Assembly (NCBI GenBank): GCA_012514255.1
Contig: JAAZAP010000020.1
Span: forward strand, 1 to 16,079
Source: Bacteroidales bacterium
GTDB lineage: Bacteria > Bacteroidota > Bacteroidia > Bacteroidales > VadinHA17
DNA: 16,079 nt
Direction of reading: 5' to 3'
The position numbers and the translations under genes were made by a program. The stretch's first letter is position 1. Every line of letters begins with the position of its first letter. Under the pieces are notes generated by a model. The model was not told the DNA's origin. It made no database searches and saw only the letters and a program-made list of their open reading frames with translations. Positions 1-5,105 of the stretch are shown here, one piece after another.

Positions 1-319
1 CGTCCTGGTACTCATTGCGGCCCAGAACCGCGCGCAGAACAATGTTGTGAACCCTGCCGTCGCGGTAGTCCGATACGGCAATGTAGTCAACCCTCCAGTC
101 GCCGTTGAGGTCGAGGTTATTGATCCGTGAATCCCTTTCGTTGAGGCTTCTCTCGAAAGCTTCAAGGGTAGGGGAGTTGCGGAACAGATCCATGACCGCG
201 TAGAGGTTGAGGTTGTCACCGGGGAGACCCAGGTACTCCTTCGGGTAGTTCTGTGCCCCGACTATCGTCGTTAAGGCTGTCAGAACTGCGAGGACCGATG
301 TGATAACTGACTTTTTCAT
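1..319 (-). CDS. secreted protein with conserved N-terminal domain, 5' part only
   Basis: This is the N-terminal part (about 106 codons) of a gene that runs off the left edge. The start is the ATG at 319-317, opening MKKSVITSVLAVLTALTTI, a signal peptide cleaved near an A-Q site. The mature part reads YPKEYLGLPGDNLNLYAVM, then LEAFERSLNERDSRINNLDL, then VDYIAVSDYRDG, and the window ends at G-R-N-E-Y-Q-D. It aligns residue for residue with the start of the protein encoded at 12208-13812, with the same signal-peptide layout and a DxNxDxxxD segment that resembles a calcium loop. Here the loop glycine is a tryptophan (LNGDWRVD). Family function is unknown to me. A secreted or periplasmic location is inferred from the signal peptide. 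Whether this copy also carries the aromatic and Ser/Arg-rich tail cannot be seen. Confidence 0.85.
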   Translation of the reverse strand, partial: MKKSVITSVLAVLTALTTIVGAQNYPKEYLGLPGDNLNLYAVMDLFRNSPTLEAFERSLNERDSRINNLDLNGDWRVDYIAVSDYRDGRVHNIVLRAVLGRNEYQD

Positions 320-336
320 CTCTTTAAGTTTTGTGA

Positions 337-378
337 AGATCGCTCTTCACAGAGTGTAATGCAAAGGGTGTGCCAAAA
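337..378 (-). promoter_or_regulatory. upstream segment conserved with the paralog at 12208-13812
   Basis: Read on the minus strand, TTTTGGCA (378-371) is followed by a TTTG-containing stretch and a TAC(A/T)-type block ending in GTGAAG. The same order and near-identical bases occur upstream of the paralog (TTTTGGCA at 13874-13867), at almost the same distance from the ATG (59 versus 62 bases). TTTG is the usual Bacteroidota -33 element, so this is probably a shared promoter or regulatory site. The exact -7 box is not clear. Confidence 0.4.
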
Positions 379-438
379 CCTTCGCAAACCCTCATGGGAT
401 GAGGCTGTCAGCTTGTCTTTTGTAAGATGTATGATAAC

Positions 439-477
439 TTGTAATCTCCCAACTGGCCCAGACCGGGAGGATTACAA
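439..477 (-). terminator. stable hairpin over the end of the gldLM-like operon
   Basis: The left arm TTGTAATCTCCC (439-450) pairs with GGGAGGATTACAA (465-477) with one bulged base and a 14-base loop. The right arm contains the stop codon of the upstream minus-strand gene (472-474). No T-run follows on the minus strand, so this may be a 3' stabilising or processing hairpin rather than a classical intrinsic terminator. Confidence 0.45.
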
Positions 478-1410
478 TCCTGCCCTGATCAGCTTCAGGT
501 TTGTCTCGAGTCCGTCAAGATAAATAAGTGACCACACGCGGAGGTTTACAACAAACATACCCTGCGTCCATCCCAGGCTGTCACCAGGCGTTTCAAAGAA
601 GTCAAAGATCAATGGTATTTTGCCGGCAGTCTCTTCATCAGCGGCAGACTTCTGAAGTTCACTGACAAGGTCACCCAGCCCTGCCTGAAGCCTTGTGTCA
701 TACGTGGGATTCTTCCCTGGAATGAAAAGGGCTTTATCTGCGATGGATGTTTTTTCCGGAAACGGGAAAATCCATGGATCATTATTCCAGTCTTCCTCGG
801 ACATCCCCTCAACGGAGAATATTTTGCGCTGATAGTCATCAATAATATACAGGAGTTCATCGATTTTATTTATAACCGATGCCTGGCCGGCAGCAGCAGG
901 TATCTCATCCAGTACGGCCTCGACCCTGTTGTAGCTGCGCGACAAAAGCATGCTGTCATCCAACCTCTCCTTCGAAACATTCAGTGCCAGCAGGGCAGAG
1001 GAGATTGACGCGCCTGCAAGAAGGAAAAGCACAGCGACAGTATTATAGATGCTGAAATTCTTATCCTTTGCTGCCACTACAAGGAAGACCGGCAGGAAAA
1101 CCACATACGGGAAGGGCAAGGCTATCAGCAGGGCTTTTCCCGCTCCCGGCCAGTGCATCATCTTGAAAAGCATGCCGCCGAACACCACGAAACATGTGAG
1201 CCATGTCACTATGTACAGCAGTAAATTCTTTCTCCCTCCCTCAGTCGTGTAGTGATTTCTCAGAGCCAGCGGAAGGAATGCAATAATGAGTGTGACGATA
1301 CCAAGAACCAACAAATAACCTCCACCCGGCCAGTTATTGATCTTAAGCAGAGCACCAAGAAAGATTATCGACGTGATGACAAGCCCCAGAATATATATTT
1401 TCTGTTTCAT
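472..1410 (-). CDS. GldL-GldM-like fusion membrane protein, two GldL-type modules
   Basis: A 312-residue inner-membrane protein with five predicted helices (about 5-22, 31-50, 63-82, 91-113, 121-143) and a soluble C-terminal part (144-312) that should be periplasmic. Two GldL-like signatures, KINNWPGGG (23-31) and KMMHWPGAG (83-91), sit at the end of the first helix of each pair, exactly 60 residues apart. The fifth helix ends LALNVSKERL (141-150), which closely resembles the end of the GldM transmembrane helix. The following helical region ends in a long helix (281-312), as the first periplasmic GldM domain does, and no further GldM domains follow. In gliding bacteria GldL and GldM are separate proteins forming the proton-driven motor of type IX secretion. 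Here they appear fused. The GldL helix-2 glutamate is absent (LGIVTLIIAF). The gene lies 11 bases after 1422-2864 in the padR operon. Function is unproven; the fold assignment rests on motif and topology resemblance. Confidence 0.85.
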   Translation of the reverse strand: MKQKIYILGLVITSIIFLGALLKINNWPGGGYLLVLGIVTLIIAFLPLALRNHYTTEGGRKNLLLYIVTWLTCFVVFGGMLFKMMHWPGAGKALLIALPFPYVVFLPVFLVVAAKDKNFSIYNTVAVLFLLAGASISSALLALNVSKERLDDSMLLSRSYNRVEAVLDEIPAAAGQASVINKIDELLYIIDDYQRKIFSVEGMSEEDWNNDPWIFPFPEKTSIADKALFIPGKNPTYDTRLQAGLGDLVSELQKSAADEETAGKIPLIFDFFETPGDSLGWTQGMFVVNLRVWSLIYLDGLETNLKLIRAGL

Positions 1411-1421
1411 TTCTTCAGGTT

Positions 1422-2864
1422 TTACTGGTTATTAACTGCTGAAACCAATGCAAGTGCATGTGATTCTGCAGTAAGGATGCCGTTTTTCATCAGTTCCAGC
1501 ATATGAAGGCCGGTAATCAGAGGCACCCTGTCGGCTTCAGGATTTATCTCCGGCAGGTAAACGGAAGGTTCAAGCAGCTTCGCGTACATTTCAAACTTAT
1601 CTGCAGGCAACTGATCCGACAGATAATCAGAGTATTTCTTCAGGGCAGCGGCAAGTTCATTCCGCAAGCCTGAATCCTTCATCAGGAAGTTCCTGAAAGG
1701 AACAGTATGGAACGGCTGCTTTAGCGCCTTGAACTGTATTACAGGTCCGGTCACCGTTTCTGCTATCTGACCGGTCAGGACAGCCGGCACCCCCGGTTCT
1801 CCCTCAGCTTCTGCTATGAGCCTGGCTTCAATATTATCGATTACTGAAAGGAGTTCGGCAGTCCTGTTATTAATTTCATTAAAGACATGCAAAACAGAGG
1901 TGTCATTGCAATTGGTTATTATTGCCTGATTTGATCTGAACCTGTAATCAAACAATGCCTGCTGTTCTTCATGATGTATGTAGTAACCTGCCTCAAAGGT
2001 CCTTTGCAGGCTGAGGTTGAGCATCAAAACCGGTAACATCAGGACTATCATGCCGGTAACCATGAAAATGAATTTGGCGCTGACGTTTCTTTCTTCCCTC
2101 CAGGTCTGCCAGACGTACCATGGAAAAACTGCGAAAAATATGACTGAAGACCCGATTGTCAGAAACATGGTGGCCAGTGGCCAGTGCTGAATCTTGCAGA
2201 GCAGTCCAAAGATGCAACAGATCAATCCTGCAGCACCTAAGATATAGACTATCTTTTTCGGCCTGTTTTCCTGAACTTTCAGTTTGGCGGACAGCAAGGC
2301 GGGGACAAAGGCAAATATCCCTGACAGTGATGCAAGAGCCAGGAACAGTCCGGCCATCGGCCAGTGCTGTACTTTTGCAGTTACTCCGACAATGAACAGC
2401 ATAGCGGTGATGAATGCTGAGATATAAAGGAAAAGTTTCTTCCCGCTGTGTGTCTCTTTCCAGAGAACCGTCAGTGCTGACGGCATGAAGACAAAAGCCA
2501 GTAAAAGGCTTCCGAGGGTAAGCATTATGCCGGCGCCGGGCCAGTGATTGATCTTGAACAGGGCCGCAAAACCGATCATTATGGTACCGGTTATTGCTGA
2601 AATTTTCATAGTGTTTTTCATATTCCTGTATTTGGTGTCTACAGAATAAAGAGTTTCTTCCTGTATCTCCCTGAGCCTGCGGTGTCCCAGTGATTCCTTC
2701 ACCTTCCGGTATGCGTCGCGGAAGCTGAGACCACCAGTCATCTCATTCTCCACATCGCAGCAGAGATGGTCAATGAGCTCGTCAGCAAGGTGCGAATAGC
2801 AGATTTCCTGACGAATCACATCCTGCCTGATGTATTCAATATCACTGAATGTCAGCTCAGACAT
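1422..2864 (-). CDS. GldL-GldM-like fusion membrane protein, three GldL-type modules plus N-terminal prefix domain
   Basis: A 480-residue protein counted from the ATG at 2864-2862. I prefer this start over the ATG at 2891 because it overlaps the padR stop by 8 bases (ATGTCTGA), has an AAGGG upstream, and avoids a long overlap. Residues 3-60 form a soluble helical prefix with LADELIDHLCCDVENEM, like the short prefix domains of membrane proteins controlled by PadR regulators. Three helix pairs follow, with signatures KINHWPGAG (104-112), KVQHWPMAG (164-172) and KIQHWPLAT (224-232), exactly 60 residues apart. A seventh helix (about 265-285) ends LMLNLSLQRTFEAG, GldM-like. The remaining roughly 190 residues should be periplasmic and end in a GldM-like amphipathic helix (448-471, beginning PLITGLHMLELM). 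No acidic residue lies in the second helix of any module. It is probably a partner or paralog of the product of 472-1410. Confidence 0.85.
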   Translation of the reverse strand: MSELTFSDIEYIRQDVIRQEICYSHLADELIDHLCCDVENEMTGGLSFRDAYRKVKESLGHRRLREIQEETLYSVDTKYRNMKNTMKISAITGTIMIGFAALFKINHWPGAGIMLTLGSLLLAFVFMPSALTVLWKETHSGKKLFLYISAFITAMLFIVGVTAKVQHWPMAGLFLALASLSGIFAFVPALLSAKLKVQENRPKKIVYILGAAGLICCIFGLLCKIQHWPLATMFLTIGSSVIFFAVFPWYVWQTWREERNVSAKFIFMVTGMIVLMLPVLMLNLSLQRTFEAGYYIHHEEQQALFDYRFRSNQAIITNCNDTSVLHVFNEINNRTAELLSVIDNIEARLIAEAEGEPGVPAVLTGQIAETVTGPVIQFKALKQPFHTVPFRNFLMKDSGLRNELAAALKKYSDYLSDQLPADKFEMYAKLLEPSVYLPEINPEADRVPLITGLHMLELMKNGILTAESHALALVSAVNNQ

Positions 2865-3201
2865 AGCTCGGACCCTTCTGCGGGTTAACAATGCCCTGGA
2901 GAGATTCTATGAACTCCATCAGTTCCCTGACCTTTTCACTGACCAATGAATGGCCTTTCTCAGTCAGGCTGTAATAGACCCGGATGCGGTTGTTGAAGTT
3001 CTCCGCCTCAGTGACCAGCACTCCCTCACTTTCGAGCTTATGGAGCACGGGATACAGCGCACCGTATGTAAGCCTGATTTTTCCCGAAGTGAGTTCCTCA
3101 ACCCTGCGGGTTATCTCGTACCCATACATACGGCCGTTTTCCTTCAGCAGCTTGAGAACTATTGTCCGGAGAGAACCTTTGATAAGATCAGTTTGTATCA
3201 T
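2857..3201 (-). CDS. PadR-family transcriptional regulator
   Basis: A 114-residue winged-helix protein. It opens MIQTDLIKGSLRTIVLKLL, continues GRMYGYEITRRVEELT (helix-turn-helix), then LTYGALYPVLHKLESEGVL (recognition helix) and YYSLTEKGHSLV (wing), followed by a C-terminal helix for dimerisation. The length fits the short PadR subfamily. PadR proteins are usually repressors released by a small ligand or signal, often acting on their own promoter and on a co-transcribed membrane protein. The gene is first in an operon with the two fusion membrane proteins (8-base overlap, then an 11-base gap). An inverted repeat at 3218-3238 overlaps the promoter and is the likely operator. The ligand cannot be inferred. 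Confidence 0.93.
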   Translation of the reverse strand: MIQTDLIKGSLRTIVLKLLKENGRMYGYEITRRVEELTSGKIRLTYGALYPVLHKLESEGVLVTEAENFNNRIRVYYSLTEKGHSLVSEKVRELMEFIESLQGIVNPQKGPSYV

Positions 3202-3217
3202 ATTAATAATATATAAG

Positions 3218-3238
3218 ATATTTATATAATGTAAATAT
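3218..3238. promoter_or_regulatory. candidate PadR operator, perfect inverted repeat
   Basis: ATATTTA (3218-3224) and TAAATAT (3232-3238) form a perfect 7-base inverted repeat around a 7-base spacer. It overlaps the -7 element and the expected start of transcription of the padR operon. This position suits an autorepressor site, but the AT-rich background makes short palindromes common. Confidence 0.4.
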
Positions 3239-3264
3239 ATAATATTTTATTTTATATGTGCAAA
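3232..3264 (-). promoter_or_regulatory. padR operon promoter (Bacteroidota type)
   Basis: On the minus strand TTTG (3264-3261) is followed after 21 bases by TATATTTA (3239-3232), a 7-of-8 match to TAnnTTTG. Transcription would start near 3225, about 25 bases before the padR ATG. The region is extremely AT-rich, so chance matches are easy. The spacing and the overlap with an inverted repeat raise confidence. Confidence 0.5.
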
Positions 3265-3561
3265 TATTTTTTTATCAGCGAGGGTTAATTGATGAATGAG
3301 CCCCGGATCCTTGCCCCGGATACTGTCCTGCAGCCTGGCCCCGGATCCGGAGGGTTTTATGTAAACTGACTGATGGCCGGAGTGTTTCACAGCTGTAACC
3401 ACAGTGAGCCTGCAGTCACTGCCCCAGACAAACCGGCCGTCGGGAAGGGCTCCGGAGACAGACTGTTTCTCAAGATCGAGGTTGAATTCTGACTGCCCGG
3501 GACCTGTCTGGCATGATAGGCAGAAGAACATAAGAATGCTGAAAAAGAGCCTAATGGCTTT
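3247..3561 (-). pseudogene. possible lipoprotein remnant or short hypothetical gene
   Basis: An open frame runs from 3561 down to a stop at 3247-3249. Its opening residues KAIRLFFSILMFFCLSCQTG resemble a lipoprotein signal with a lipobox-like cysteine, but a TAA (3564-3562) stands where the start would be expected, just after an AAAGGAAAT ribosome-site-like stretch. The only ATG lies inside the signal (3531). The middle (GALPDGRFVWGSD and following) has the base composition of coding DNA. The last residues fall in the AT-rich padR promoter and look non-native. I read it as a start-lost and 3'-truncated lipoprotein gene. It could instead be chance. The family is not recognised. Confidence 0.3.
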
Positions 3562-3564
3562 TTA

Positions 3565-3768
3565 TATTTCCTTTATGATGAGTGAAGGCAGATTATCAGT
3601 AAGGATACTACAAATTGATCCTTCTTCTGACAATGGTCAGATGATTCCGACGGTGATATTAGAGATAATAATGACCTCTCCGCACAGGACATCGATAAAA
3701 CTGAGTACATTTATGTCTGTTATTGACAGATAATCTCCTTTAGAACCTACTAAATGAGGAGGCATTAA
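3565..3768. other. intergenic region before the M20 amidohydrolase
   Basis: Together with the stretch from 3202 this makes a 567-base gap between confident genes. The left part holds the padR promoter, the operator and the possible lipoprotein remnant. The part listed here is AT-richer, has no convincing frame, and must contain the promoter of the amidohydrolase. A TACATTTA at 3706-3713 is a weak -7 candidate. Confidence 0.5.
3756..3762 (+). promoter_or_regulatory. strong Shine-Dalgarno site of the amidohydrolase gene
   Basis: GAGGAGG lies 6 bases before the ATG at 3769. A near-perfect Shine-Dalgarno is unusual in Bacteroidota, where most genes have weak ones. It fixes the start codon and its signal peptide. 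Confidence 0.75.
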
Positions 3769-5022
3769 ATGAGAAACAAAAGAGTTGTTACGGCAGCAGC
3801 GATACTCCTGATGGCAGGCATGCCTGCCTCAATGGCTTCAGTTCATCCCGGGCAGCCGCAGAAGGAGCCTCCATGGGTTATGAATATACCTCTTGAAAAG
3901 ATTATTGAATGGCGCCGGCACATTCACCAGAATCCGGAACTTTCTTATGAAGAGCTGTTTACCTCTGAGTATGTCACCACAGTGCTGGAAAGCTTCGGGA
4001 ATATTGATGTGATATGGCCTACACCGACAAGTGTTATTGGTATTTTAAAGGGTAGCAGGCCTGGCAGGACTGTCGCTTTCAGGGCTGATATGGATGCCCT
4101 GCCTGTCCAAGAAGAGACAGGTCTCCCCTTTGCCTCTGTAAATGAAGGAGTGAGTCATGCCTGCGGGCATGATGTGCATACTGCCATGTTACTTGGTACG
4201 GCAGCAACGCTTTCATCAATGCAGAAACAGATCAAAGGCACCGTATATTTTATCTTTCAACATGCCGAGGAGCAGAGTCCTGGCGGCGCTCTTGACATCA
4301 TTGAGACCGGTGTACTGGATAATGTGGACGCATTTTTTGGTCTGCATATCGGTCCAGGCGACATACCTGGCGCTGTCGGTATCCTTCCCGATGGCCCTGC
4401 CTCTACTGCCTCCGACGGATTCTATCTGACAATAAATGGCAAAGGATCTCACGGTTCGATGCCCCAGATGGGGAGAGACCCGATAGTGGCGGGGGCAGAG
4501 ATGGTGATGGCCCTGCAGACGATCGTCTCACGAAGTGTTACGCCCGGCGAGATGGCTGTAATCACTGTCGGCAAGTTTCAGTCGGGCAACGCACCGAATG
4601 TCATACCTGAGAGGGCCCTTCTTTCAGGAACGGTAAGAACCATCTCTGAAGATACACGTGACCTGATAGAGGGGAGGATAAAGACGGTCATTGAGAGCAT
4701 CGCGAGGGTGCACGATGTCACCTGCAGCCTTGAATACACGTCGGGATATCCGGCAATGAAAAATGACCCGGTGCTCAACAGGCTCGCCAGAACCGGTGCC
4801 CTGAAAATCCTTGGCAGCGACATGGTTTTTGATGCACCCCGAATGACTGCCAGCGAAGATTTTGCGCGCTACAGGAAGATAGCACCCTCATGTTACTTAA
4901 ACCTCAGCACCGGGCCGGGTGTGGCAAATCACCATCCGGCATTCAATCCCGATGAGAGTGCTCTCATTAACGGGGTAAAGGCAGAGGTGCAGATCATTCT
5001 CGATTACCTGGAGCAGAAATAA
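3769..5022 (+). CDS. exported M20-family amidohydrolase (hippurate / N-acyl amino acid hydrolase type)
   Basis: A 417-residue metallo-amidohydrolase with a signal peptide (residues 1-24, cleavage near A-S-M-A-S), so it probably acts in the periplasm. M20D enzymes hydrolyse the amide bond of N-acyl or N-aroyl amino acids. Visible motifs: RRHIHQNPELSYEE (49-62), FRADMDALPVQEETGLPFAS (104-123), and the metal-binding HACGHDVH (130-137) with C132 and H134. HAEEQ (165-169) supplies the catalytic and ligand glutamates (E167/E168). GLHI (191-194) carries H193, SHGSMPQ (227-233) lies in the dimerisation lid domain, and NHHPAFNPDE (387-396) carries the last histidine ligand. All expected ligands are present and the length is normal once the signal is allowed for. 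It appears to be its own transcription unit, on the strand opposite the padR operon. The exact substrate cannot be told; auxin-conjugate, peptide and N-acetyl substrates are all known in the family. Confidence 0.93.
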   Translation: MRNKRVVTAAAILLMAGMPASMASVHPGQPQKEPPWVMNIPLEKIIEWRRHIHQNPELSYEELFTSEYVTTVLESFGNIDVIWPTPTSVIGILKGSRPGRTVAFRADMDALPVQEETGLPFASVNEGVSHACGHDVHTAMLLGTAATLSSMQKQIKGTVYFIFQHAEEQSPGGALDIIETGVLDNVDAFFGLHIGPGDIPGAVGILPDGPASTASDGFYLTINGKGSHGSMPQMGRDPIVAGAEMVMALQTIVSRSVTPGEMAVITVGKFQSGNAPNVIPERALLSGTVRTISEDTRDLIEGRIKTVIESIARVHDVTCSLEYTSGYPAMKNDPVLNRLARTGALKILGSDMVFDAPRMTASEDFARYRKIAPSCYLNLSTGPGVANHHPAFNPDESALINGVKAEVQIILDYLEQK

Positions 5023-5044
5023 GACTCTTTTCTGTCTGATTCTG

Positions 5045-5076
5045 TTTGAGGTTCTACCTCATAATTGTTATCTTGT
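5045..5076 (+). promoter_or_regulatory. candidate promoter of the aminomutase gene
   Basis: TTTG (5045-5048), a 20-base spacer and TATCTTGT (5069-5076) give a partial match to the Bacteroidota promoter. It overlaps the inverted repeat TGAGGT-TCT-ACCTCA (5047-5061) and the left arm of TTATCTT...AAGATAA (5068-5074 and 5094-5100). A regulated promoter is possible but unproven. Confidence 0.3.
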
Positions 5077-5105
5077 AGCGTCCCGCCACAAAAAAGATAA
5101 TCGTT

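Noticed and set aside
2865..2891. Upstream ATG for the three-module membrane protein
   Set aside because: It would add nine basic residues and a 35-base overlap with padR; the ATG at 2864 gives an 8-base overlap and a better ribosome site.
3404..3733. 109-codon plus-strand frame before the amidohydrolase
   Set aside because: It has no recognisable domain or ribosome site and runs opposite the more plausible lipoprotein-like frame.
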